From the IMG/VR virus record IMGVR_UViG_3300030012_001447, positions 1 through 21,226 of that record: a DNA stretch of 21,226 nt; one strand, 5' to 3'. The position numbers and the translations under genes were made by a program. Shown here piece by piece: positions 7,952 through 14,581 of the stretch (position 1 is its first letter; every line of letters begins with the position of its first letter). The stretch comes from a virus. Below the pieces are notes generated by a model. The model searched no databases. It was not told the origin of the DNA and saw nothing but the letters and a program-made list of their open reading frames with translations.

Positions 7952-8545
7952 CTACCACTTCACCTCCAACTCTTTTGCTTTTTCATCTTTGATGGAAAAT
8001 CCCTTCACTAGATTGTTTTCCCTGCCGTATATCCACAGGTCATAGACCATCTCGGTATCCTTGAGACAGTAATCTGCTACTTCAGTGTATCTACCTGCTT
8101 TCCATACTAGAGGAGCATCAGCACTAGCCATTAGTTTCTCTGTTCCTAGAGTATGATGTGCTAGATTGTTAAGTGGATATCTCTCTCCATATTCCTTACT
8201 TAGAATTGCACTTGTATCGATATAGGCTTTCTTGTCCAAGTATTCTTTTATGCAATAGATATCCATAGCATTCTTCAATACCGCCAAATCAAAGGCAACG
8301 ATATTATGTCCTAGAAGAATCCCATCATTCTGTCGATGTTTATCTAAGTCGAACTTTAACTCAGATAGTGGTTTGACAACAGTGTTTGACTTACTTAGAG
8401 AGCCAATTGGCTTGTCAATATACACTGTTCCAACGTTGCCATCATATGTGCATACAGTGGACACCTGAAACAAATGTGTGTTGTCCCACCCACCTATTTC
8501 ATGTGAGAAGTTCTTTGTTTCAATGTCAATGGCTAAGACGTTCAC
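7952..8545 (-). CDS. DEDD-family 3'-5' exonuclease (DnaQ/RNase H-like fold)
   Basis: A 197-residue protein with the full DEDDy set: AIDIET (D7, E9), GHNIVAFD (N81, D86) and YCLKD (Y159, D163). This is a stand-alone exonuclease domain of the kind that fuses to or assists polymerases, removing nucleotides from 3' ends with two metal ions. The start is GTG: GGTGACGAGTG places it in a GTGA overlap with the stop of the DUF4177-like gene and behind a GGTGA binding site. It lies at the end of the replication operon and could proofread, degrade host DNA or process recombination ends. Unlike the exonuclease domain of the local polymerase, its second motif keeps the usual Asn. Confidence 0.8.
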   Translation of the reverse strand: MNVLAIDIETKNFSHEIGGWDNTHLFQVSTVCTYDGNVGTVYIDKPIGSLSKSNTVVKPLSELKFDLDKHRQNDGILLGHNIVAFDLAVLKNAMDIYCIKEYLDKKAYIDTSAILSKEYGERYPLNNLAHHTLGTEKLMASADAPLVWKAGRYTEVADYCLKDTEMVYDLWIYGRENNLVKGFSIKDEKAKELEVKW

Positions 8546-8793
8546 TCGTCACCACTTTCCCCTGTCCAAAGATTTGCTAGTTTCTTAGCCTGAGCCTCTG
8601 CCGGGTTAGGAGCAACGATTAGGTTTGGTTTAACCATCCACGCTACTAGATGTTCTCCGCCACCGACTGTTATCATCGTTGACAGATACCACCCATCCTT
8701 CCCATATGTATTCAGGGACTCATTTATCACTTTTGGGCCATCACTAACACTAAACACCAAGAACTGATGTTCATATGTATCTTTTTTTGTCAT
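8542..8793 (-). CDS. DUF4177-like small protein
   Basis: An 83-residue protein starting after GGAGGAAAAATA-ATG. The pattern YEHQFLVFSV, then LNTYGKDGWYLSTMITVGGG and VAWMVKPN, matches the DUF4177 layout: a strand, a helix ending LNxxGxxGW, then two strands. The family is common in bacteria and phages and has no known biochemical role. The C-terminal 25 residues are Ala/Lys-rich and end acidic (ESGDE). It lies between the helicase and exonuclease genes and overlaps the latter. Confidence 0.6.
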   Translation of the reverse strand: MTKKDTYEHQFLVFSVSDGPKVINESLNTYGKDGWYLSTMITVGGGEHLVAWMVKPNLIVAPNPAEAQAKKLANLWTGESGDE

Positions 8794-10268
8794 TATTTTT
8801 CCTCCTTATTTTTCATTCTCACATATGCCCGTATACCTATTTTCTTGTTATCAAACATATCTGAAATTTCCTTAAACTGCCTGTATATGGTTGCTTGTCC
8901 TTTTTTCGTATCTTTCCTTACTTTTTCTAACAGTAGTGCTTTATTCACCCAACCATCATCGTCTTCTCTTAGCAACTTTGTGTACGCTATTCTAAAAGCA
9001 TTAACATTCACTTTCTCATGTAAAGCAGTTGCCTTCACCTTCAAGGCTACATCAAGCCACGTTACCAGCGATTTATAGCATTGTCGAATCACTGAAGAGG
9101 CTTGACGTACATGCCTTTCAGTTACAATAAACCTCTTATCTTTGTCCTTTATGTTAGGTGCTTCAGCGATACAACATAGGACTGCAAGCCTAGTCATAGT
9201 CTGATTCAGCCTTGTGATAAAGTTGCCAGCAATCTCAAACACTTCAGGTCTGCTGCTTGATACATAGTTCCTCATCTTATTAGATTCGTTCTTCAGAGCA
9301 TCATTGAATCCTCTGCCGAACCTGATGGTGTGAAGTGGGTCATTACCTGCATCTTCATACCTCTCCCTAAGAGCATCATAAATCAGAGCAATGTTGTTTG
9401 CATGTTTCTGAATAGGAGCATTCTTCGGTTTGATTGTTCCTATCTCATCTAGAATCATCTCTCTCAATTCATCCTGTATTTCCTGTGGAACTTCAGAGAT
9501 GAAAATCAACGTTCTCTGAATGACTCCCTTCTCTGCTATGATGCTTGTTAGCATCTTAGGAATGTAGGTAGTAGCATACAGACTCCTCTGACTCCTGCAC
9601 TCAATCATGTCACCCTGTCGTAGTTTCTTCTGTATAATCCAGTTCTCTCCATAGATAGTGTTCATCATCTTGTTAAGATACATGATTACATTCTCTTTGT
9701 GCTGTGAAGCCTTGAATACACCTGAGTATTCAAACTCATCATAGGCAACTAATCCACTGCCTTCAAAACCACCATCAATCTGAACTAGTTGTTCTTCCCA
9801 ACTGGTGTTTCCATTCTCATCCTCTACTGCTACACGCTCCTTCTCAATAGAACCAATCAACGCAGCATCAGTAGCATCATCAACTGAGAACACATCAAAC
9901 TTAGTGCCAAACTTAGCATTGATTAAACGCATTGCTTCCTTAGCAACAGGGCCAAAGAAATCATACAGCACAGTCTTTCCAGTTCCTGATGTTTGCATCC
10001 ACAGGAAATGTATTCTTGTGTCATCTCTTCTTGTCCCACTTGGTATAGAAACCATGTCTTTGCATATTTGTCCTAAAATAACAAAGAAACCAATCGTTGC
10101 TGGTATCTCGTTGTACTTCGACATATCTGCTGCGTCTTTCACATACTGTTCTACTACCTTCGGTAAACTGTTCTTCTTTTGAACAGGGACTACATTGCTA
10201 TCACTCAGTCCTTCGTAGTATAGGCGGTCATCATTATATTCATCATTTTCATTCATATTGGTATCCAT
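8793..10268 (-). CDS. AAA+ ATPase, probable replicative helicase
   Basis: A 491-residue P-loop ATPase. Walker A is QTSGTGKT (residues 92-99) and Walker B is GLVAYDEFE (172-180). A later segment, KGVIQRTLIFISEVP, is where an arginine finger or sensor would lie. The helical lid region (about 290-420) is followed by a probable winged-helix domain (about 425-480, LLLEKVRKDTKKGQATIYRQ). The layout fits DUF3987-like or MCM/SF3-related virus helicases better than DnaB, and I cannot decide among them by eye. Its position next to primase and XPF genes supports a helicase at the fork. The start at 10268 follows GGTGAT by five bases. It directly abuts the XPF-like gene stop (TGA-ATG). Confidence 0.7.
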   Translation of the reverse strand: MDTNMNENDEYNDDRLYYEGLSDSNVVPVQKKNSLPKVVEQYVKDAADMSKYNEIPATIGFFVILGQICKDMVSIPSGTRRDDTRIHFLWMQTSGTGKTVLYDFFGPVAKEAMRLINAKFGTKFDVFSVDDATDAALIGSIEKERVAVEDENGNTSWEEQLVQIDGGFEGSGLVAYDEFEYSGVFKASQHKENVIMYLNKMMNTIYGENWIIQKKLRQGDMIECRSQRSLYATTYIPKMLTSIIAEKGVIQRTLIFISEVPQEIQDELREMILDEIGTIKPKNAPIQKHANNIALIYDALRERYEDAGNDPLHTIRFGRGFNDALKNESNKMRNYVSSSRPEVFEIAGNFITRLNQTMTRLAVLCCIAEAPNIKDKDKRFIVTERHVRQASSVIRQCYKSLVTWLDVALKVKATALHEKVNVNAFRIAYTKLLREDDDGWVNKALLLEKVRKDTKKGQATIYRQFKEISDMFDNKKIGIRAYVRMKNKEEK

Positions 10269-10961
10269 TCATATCACCATTTTTTCTTCTTTGTTCAGCA
10301 CATCGACTACCCTCTTGGCAATCACCTTTCCGAATCCATCTAATTCACATATCTCTTCGATGGATGCTTCCCCTATCTCCATGATAGAGCCGAACCTTTC
10401 TATCAGGAGTTTTGCTTTCTTAGGGCTTATGCCCTTTATCGTGCATAGCACATCTATTCTCAAATCAGTAGTTGCTATGCGCTTTCTGATTATGCTAGGA
10501 GTGTGTATCTCTCTATCTATCGGATGCATCTTACAGACAACAGCGATTAGTCTCGCTGCTTGTCTAGCAGATGATACCCAAATGATGTTAGCGTCTGTAT
10601 CTAGTATTATCTTACCAAACGCACCATCAAACTTGTTTCTCAACATCCTTGCCTGTCCTGCCTTGTTGTTGACATAATGCAAGTGATTCTCCAAAGCATC
10701 ATTGAAACTGCCATATACAATCACAACGTTATTGACGAACTTCGCATCCATGTTATCTAATTGATTCCAAAGCCTCTTGTTTATCACAGAGGATAGGAAA
10801 TCAAAGGTTGACTTCGCTTCAAAGCATACATCAGCAAAGGTATAATCCCCAATGTCCAACCATTCTTTCTCGTATGGCACATTCAACTGTTTACAATATG
10901 TCTCTACTAATTCAGAGAGTTCTGAGTCTTCTCTACTGTCAATCTTCAGTTTATCCATCAT
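10269..10961 (-). CDS. XPF/Mus81-family structure-specific nuclease
   Basis: Counted from the ATG at 10961 (230 residues, placed behind GGAGGTATC and overlapping the primase stop), an ERCC4 nuclease domain occupies about 5-145: IDSRE (D8), IGDYTF (38-39) and FEAKSTFD (E48, K50, D54). A tandem helix-hairpin-helix follows (173-222, TIKGISPKKAKLLIERFG and LDGFGKVIAKRVVDVL). This is the short archaeal XPF plan without a helicase domain. Such enzymes cut 3' flaps, forks and nicked junctions, usually as PCNA-bound dimers. The conserved ERK is EAK here: the Arg is replaced while Glu and Lys remain. No PCNA box is evident at the end (NKEEKMVI). Role: fork or recombination intermediate processing. Confidence 0.88.
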   Translation of the reverse strand: MMDKLKIDSREDSELSELVETYCKQLNVPYEKEWLDIGDYTFADVCFEAKSTFDFLSSVINKRLWNQLDNMDAKFVNNVVIVYGSFNDALENHLHYVNNKAGQARMLRNKFDGAFGKIILDTDANIIWVSSARQAARLIAVVCKMHPIDREIHTPSIIRKRIATTDLRIDVLCTIKGISPKKAKLLIERFGSIMEIGEASIEEICELDGFGKVIAKRVVDVLNKEEKMVI

Positions 10962-11961
10962 GATACCTCCAACACTTACCAACACAGAATCCTTGAGGAA
11001 TCAGAACATTTCCACAACTTGGGGCGTTGTATCCTTTATCCACGATTCCCCTAACATACCTCTCGGTAGTAGGTGCATTCCAATCAAGCCATATATCGGT
11101 CTTTGATGCTATTGTCTCAAGTTCATTCATTATGCTAGTTGTGATTTGTTTGTTCTGTTCAGGGGTAGGATTCCTATTACCCATGCTAAGTAAATCACGA
11201 TACCATTGAACAAGATAGACTCTAGCATAATGACTAGGGTTCTCCACCATGATTGCATTGTGTAGACATGGGAGTATGGGAATCTTACCAACAGGAGTTG
11301 GTATCTCCACTTCTATGTCGCTCATTTCAATTGGCTTCATCTCAGGGAACACAACTAGTTTAGTTCCATTGTTTGATACTACCTTTCTAGGTCTCTTAGC
11401 CATCTCCAAGATAGAGTATAGACTACCCTCTAAGTCTTCGACTAGAAGGGGTATGCAGAAGTAGGGATTACCATTCTCATCAGAACTACTCAGATTCATT
11501 GAGTTTGGTAGTCTCCTTAACCTATTAGTTTGGATACCCGTTCTATCAAGCGTAGGCACACCATCACTGACTTTGGAATAATACTGCTGAATGCTTCTGA
11601 TATCATCTACTGGTTCTCCATAGACAAAGACATGGAAGCCCTTCCCGCTAAAATACATTTTGAAGATAATGTCCTCTAAGACCAAATCAGAGACTACTTT
11701 CTTCAAGTCTCGATAAGCATCTTCTAATGGCTCATCATGGGCATCAAAATCTAGAAACGCTCTATCTAATACAACAGAGTTCTCCATCTTTACTTCGTTC
11801 TTGAAGTGTTCAAAATCATAGACTGTCGTATAGCAGTTCATCTTCCCATTAAAGGAATTGAACCAATTAACAAACTCACTCTTCGTCTTGACTACTCTTC
11901 TCTTCATCTGTGGAGCGTTTCTTAGATGACTTCCGGCCCACACTTCTCTTGGCATTTTCAT
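10951..11961 (-). CDS. archaeo-eukaryotic primase with PriL-type Fe-S domain
   Basis: A 336-residue protein. The start at 11961 is chosen because AAGGAGG lies nine bases upstream; a longer reading from 11997 lacks this. The AEP catalytic core shows motif I FLDFDAHD (D71, D73), motif II FSGKGFH (S105, H110) and motif III around LDRTGIQTNRLRRLPNSMN (D139, R147, R149). After residue 225 the sequence switches to the PriL C-terminal plan: LPC (C232), a helical region, APSC (C316), GFC (C326), GKC (C330), giving four cysteines for a 4Fe-4S cluster. Cellular archaea keep these parts on two subunits, PriS and PriL; here one small chain has both. It would make primers or act as a primase-polymerase for viral replication. 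It overlaps both neighbours. Confidence 0.88.
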   Translation of the reverse strand: MKMPREVWAGSHLRNAPQMKRRVVKTKSEFVNWFNSFNGKMNCYTTVYDFEHFKNEVKMENSVVLDRAFLDFDAHDEPLEDAYRDLKKVVSDLVLEDIIFKMYFSGKGFHVFVYGEPVDDIRSIQQYYSKVSDGVPTLDRTGIQTNRLRRLPNSMNLSSSDENGNPYFCIPLLVEDLEGSLYSILEMAKRPRKVVSNNGTKLVVFPEMKPIEMSDIEVEIPTPVGKIPILPCLHNAIMVENPSHYARVYLVQWYRDLLSMGNRNPTPEQNKQITTSIMNELETIASKTDIWLDWNAPTTERYVRGIVDKGYNAPSCGNVLIPQGFCVGKCWRYHDG

Positions 11962-12250
11962 TTTTATTATCCTCCTTAAACGAGACTTCCGCTTCAAGCA
12001 ACTCTGCTCTTACGACTTCTGCTATTTTTATTCTTAATTCTGTCATCACTGTATTCATGTATATCTGACCGAATGGTGTTCTCTCTTCAGCAAACACATC
12101 AGTCTCCCATACCATCTTCAGTTTATCAGTTGTAGGCATCTTCTGATACAATATCTCTGCTAGATTGTTTACTGTCTCAGATACATTCGCAATCTCTGAG
12201 AAACTCCATACCTTTTGTTTTAGTTCTTCTTTTACCATTTCATCTATCAT
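11876..12250 (-). CDS. hypothetical protein with charged disordered tail
   Basis: A 124-residue protein from the ATG at 12250, which sits seven bases after GGAGG. An upstream ATG at 12283 lacks this and runs through the 36-residue ORF. Residues 1-90 are predicted helical (MIDEMVKEELKQKVWSFSEI and onward). The last 35 or so are Lys/Ser/Glu-rich and probably disordered, ending KSSQDEE. The gene overlaps the primase start by 86 bases, so it is coupled to it. No family is recognised. A primase accessory role is possible but only by position. Confidence 0.65.
   Translation of the reverse strand: MIDEMVKEELKQKVWSFSEIANVSETVNNLAEILYQKMPTTDKLKMVWETDVFAEERTPFGQIYMNTVMTELRIKIAEVVRAELLEAEVSFKEDNKNENAKRSVGRKSSKKRSTDEEKSSQDEE
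11971..11977 (-). promoter_or_regulatory. ribosome binding site that sets the primase start
   Basis: AAGGAGG on the minus strand, nine bases before the ATG at 11961 and inside the end of the preceding gene. It supports the shorter primase reading over the 348-residue one. Confidence 0.7.
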
Positions 12251-12350
12251 TTTTCTTCCTCCTTGCCTTTCTTTTGTTTTCACGATACTGCTCCCAAGTC
12301 ATCCCATCATCTTCTGTTATGAAAGCCCATAGTCTCCTTAGTAGTTTCAT
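12240..12350 (-). CDS. basic 36-residue peptide
   Basis: The ATG shares one base with the stop of the Cas4-like gene (TGATG), and the ORF runs over the start of the next gene. The sequence starts MKLLRRLWAFITEDDGMTWE and ends in a very basic run (RENKRKARRKKNDR). It fills what would otherwise be a 100-base gap. It could bind DNA or RNA. No homology is recognised and the call depends on coupling and size. Confidence 0.45.
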   Translation of the reverse strand: MKLLRRLWAFITEDDGMTWEQYRENKRKARRKKNDR

Positions 12351-13216
12351 CAGAACCAACTCTCCGTGTTAGCGGCATCACAAATACCAAAGAAACTACA
12401 ATTAGAACAGGTCTTCGCAAAATACTTCGTTGGGAATATTCCTGTTTCATAGGAATGAATCATCTCTGCTATTCCTTTCTTAACAGCAGTCATACTACTC
12501 TTCTTAGCATCCTCGACATAGATGTAATTAGCAGCAGGATAATACCAACCCCAATGGGAGATTGGTAAACTAGGGTCAATACCCATTTCCTCTAGTTCTT
12601 CATTGGGTGTGTTTTCAAACAGTATCTTGTAGAATGCCATCTCTTTACGCATCATGGTCTTCTTCCAATCTTTCCAACCACCAGTCTTCAACTCCATAGG
12701 AATGTATCTATCTCCTTCCTTGAACATCCTATCGATGATTCCCTGTAAGTGAACAGTATAGTTCTGTGATAGTTCGTACTTTGGGTTCTCGTTTCTATCT
12801 ATCTCAATTCTAGCATCTAACATCACTTCATTGACAACAGGAACGAAATCATCAGTAGTACCTTCAACTCTTGATTCCATGAACCTGTTTGCTTCAAAGA
12901 TAGACATAGCCTCATACATCTCAGTGTAATCATCTATTGGATGAAGACTCATGCAATAGTTAACTAGTTCTTCATGCGAAAGATTCTCTGCTTTCTTTAC
13001 ATCGAAGGCATTGAAGAACGCCTCTCTAGCATTGTGTATGATGCTTCCCTTAATCATGACTTCAGTAGTTTCTATTGGTCTTTTTTCGACATATTGAAAC
13101 TCATATCTCTTAGGACACCATTGATAAGAACCTAGAGAAGACTTTGATATCTTCAATATTGGTTCTCCTTCTTGTCCGTAATTCTCAGGCTTCCATTGGT
13201 ATGTATATTCACTCAT
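12350..13216 (-). CDS. Cas4/RecB-like PD-(D/E)XK nuclease with Fe-S cysteines
   Basis: A 288-residue protein. After ISKSSLGSYQWCPKRYEF (C34) comes GSIIH (H61), then GIIDRMF (D162) and MELKTGG (E175, K177): the GxxxH, D and ExK set of RecB-family nucleases. The C-terminus holds CSNCSFFGIC (C270, C273, C279). With C34 these are the four cysteines that hold a 4Fe-4S cluster in Cas4 and AddB. Such enzymes resect DNA ends, usually making 3' overhangs, and are common in archaeal viruses. No cas1 or CRISPR array is nearby, so a viral recombination or genome-processing role is more likely than adaptation. The end, TESWF, resembles the hydrophobic half of a PCNA box but lacks the Gln. Confidence 0.87.
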   Translation of the reverse strand: MSEYTYQWKPENYGQEGEPILKISKSSLGSYQWCPKRYEFQYVEKRPIETTEVMIKGSIIHNAREAFFNAFDVKKAENLSHEELVNYCMSLHPIDDYTEMYEAMSIFEANRFMESRVEGTTDDFVPVVNEVMLDARIEIDRNENPKYELSQNYTVHLQGIIDRMFKEGDRYIPMELKTGGWKDWKKTMMRKEMAFYKILFENTPNEELEEMGIDPSLPISHWGWYYPAANYIYVEDAKKSSMTAVKKGIAEMIHSYETGIFPTKYFAKTCSNCSFFGICDAANTESWF

Positions 13217-13237
13217 TTATTTTCACTTCCATTAATT

Positions 13238-14179
13238 TCAAAACCATTCCTCCAAGGATGATTGTTGTGTGTCTCTCTTTATCTGCATAGTATCCCACCC
13301 CATTGCTCTGAAGATAGGCTCTGCTTTCTTTACCACCGATTCCGCATAATGAGACCAGTCAGGCTCAAAGTCACTAAACTCATCAGCAGTTAATCTAGAT
13401 ACATAGTTAGGAGTGGTAAACTCCCTAGTTATAGGATGCATGTAATGCTCTCTACAATTCTTGATTCTAAGATATAGATAGGTATCCTCTATCTTCTCAT
13501 ATCCCTGTGAATGACTGAACAATACTCCTTCAACTCCTGAAGCAAAAGTAGGTCTTTTACCTCCGACAGTCACGAAGTTGTTATGTTCCATCACTCTACC
13601 AATGTCATCTACACATCCACCATAGTCCATCAAGTCAAAGACACTAACTGACTTGTTGCTCCATCCTTTGTCGAACCTCGCCTTTGGATTACAGTCCTTG
13701 CATACTAATCTGAATCTTTCTTCACGATATCTGCTTCTTTGTAGCACATCTGATAGGGGAATCTTACCTCGCATGACAGAATTGTACTTGTCATTCAGAT
13801 AAGAAACGATTTCTTGCTCTGTTTTACCCTCCACCCACATGTTTAGAACAGAAAGTTGCACATCCTTTGCTAATTGTGTTAAGGATACTCTCTTTGCAGT
13901 GAATCCAGTCATCACAAACTCCTCTTCATCGAGAAATTCACCGTCTTTCCAAGTAATTAGACCTGCATTCCTGTTCTTTGTTGCTCCAACACCTAAAGTT
14001 CGGAAGTATTTCTCAAACTCTAGTGTTACGGGGTGTTCTTTTAGACCCATAACATTAGGAAATGACTCTCTAACGTGTTCATTTAGTATTTTGAGAGTCT
14101 TCTCAGCAGTTTCAATGTTGTTGTCCTCAATATCAACGTAAATTGAGTCAGTATGTCCGTAAACTACCTTCATACGCAT
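13238..14179 (-). CDS. polB: DNA polymerase B, C-terminal part (palm motif C, thumb, PIP box)
   Basis: This 313-residue protein starts at the catalytic motif C: VVYGHTDSIYVD (residues 5-16). It continues through TGFTAKR into the thumb and ends RDTQQSSLEEWF. Archaeal polymerases end the same way (for example RQVGLxxWL), and QSSLEEWF is a PCNA-interacting QxxLxxWF box. The first residues, MRMKVVYGHTDS, align in register with the polymerase just after the end of the N-part, so the two genes together give a full enzyme. The start may be 14179 (seamless alignment) or 14173 (ATGA overlap with the 34-residue ORF). The first Asp of the usual DTD is His; the second (D11) is present. A longer-than-usual thumb region with LVCKDCNP and other Cys lies at about 150-250. 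Confidence 0.9.
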   Translation of the reverse strand: MRMKVVYGHTDSIYVDIEDNNIETAEKTLKILNEHVRESFPNVMGLKEHPVTLEFEKYFRTLGVGATKNRNAGLITWKDGEFLDEEEFVMTGFTAKRVSLTQLAKDVQLSVLNMWVEGKTEQEIVSYLNDKYNSVMRGKIPLSDVLQRSRYREERFRLVCKDCNPKARFDKGWSNKSVSVFDLMDYGGCVDDIGRVMEHNNFVTVGGKRPTFASGVEGVLFSHSQGYEKIEDTYLYLRIKNCREHYMHPITREFTTPNYVSRLTADEFSDFEPDWSHYAESVVKKAEPIFRAMGWDTMQIKRDTQQSSLEEWF

Positions 14180-14274
14180 CCCCCAACTAAATTAAACGTG
14201 TTATTTACGAATGCAACTGTTCCTGTGATGTAAAATGACACTCTAGAGTAGAATATCTTGTCTTCTCTCTTCAT
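14170..14274 (-). CDS. micro-ORF 3 of the polymerase gap (34 residues)
   Basis: The 34-residue ORF starts MKREDKIFYSRVSFYITGTV and continues AFVNNTFNLVGGCV. It is moderately hydrophobic from residue 10 on. The ATG overlaps the previous stop as ATGA at 14271-14274. Its stop overlaps the in-frame ATG at 14173 of the polymerase C-part. Role unknown; it may be a coupled membrane peptide or only a ribosome bridge. Confidence 0.45.
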   Translation of the reverse strand: MKREDKIFYSRVSFYITGTVAFVNNTFNLVGGCV

Positions 14275-14387
14275 GTTAACAACTCCACTGCTATAATTGA
14301 TGCAATAATCAATTTTAATAGACCGAATACTGTTCTAAGCAACGCTAGTGTTGCAAATCTGTCTTGTGACCACTTTTCTATACTCAT
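14271..14387 (-). CDS. micro-ORF 2 of the polymerase gap, membrane peptide (38 residues)
   Basis: The 38-residue ORF starts MSIEKWSQDRFATLALLRTV and continues with a hydrophobic helix (FGLLKLIIASIIAVELL). It would form one membrane span or an amphipathic anchor. Both ends are ATGA overlaps (14384-14387 and 14271-14274). No family is recognised. Confidence 0.5.
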   Translation of the reverse strand: MSIEKWSQDRFATLALLRTVFGLLKLIIASIIAVELLT

Positions 14388-14581
14388 ATTACATTCACAT
14401 CCTGTAAAAGTGAAACTAAACCATACAAGAAGACGAAACCAAACAATATCTTGCCAGTTGTTCTTGCAATTGACCTACTATCCTTCATTAGTTGACGAAT
14501 CGCTTGCTTTCTTAGTTCCGACTCAGATAGTTTCTCTTCCTTGACCTTTGAAAAGTCAATACTTGCACTTTTGATTGGCAT
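14384..14581 (-). CDS. micro-ORF 1 of the polymerase gap, membrane-anchored peptide (65 residues)
   Basis: A 65-residue protein whose ATG shares a base with the TAA stop of the polymerase N-part (TAATG). Residues 1-40 are charged and helical (FSKVKEEKLSESELRKQAIR). Residues 43-60 (GKILFGFVFLYGLVSLLQ) form a membrane span. Its stop overlaps the next ORF as ATGA. There is no Cys/Ser first residue and no C-terminal His-Asn, so it is not an intein half. Role unknown; it could tether replication to the membrane. Confidence 0.6.
   Translation of the reverse strand: MPIKSASIDFSKVKEEKLSESELRKQAIRQLMKDSRSIARTTGKILFGFVFLYGLVSLLQDVNVI

Noticed and set aside
7600-8045. Plus-strand ORFs over the terminator and the small membrane and zinc ORFs
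   Set aside because: They cross a minus-strand terminator and have Cys/Arg-rich low-quality sequence. The minus-strand reading explains the region with hydrophobic and CxxC patterns and coupled starts.
9805-10677. Plus-strand ORFs of 95-139 codons opposite helicase and XPF-like genes
   Set aside because: They are shadows of well-supported genes and have no binding sites or domains.
12350-13216. CRISPR adaptation role for the Cas4-like protein
   Set aside because: No cas1, cas2 or repeat array is in the window and the neighbours are replication genes.
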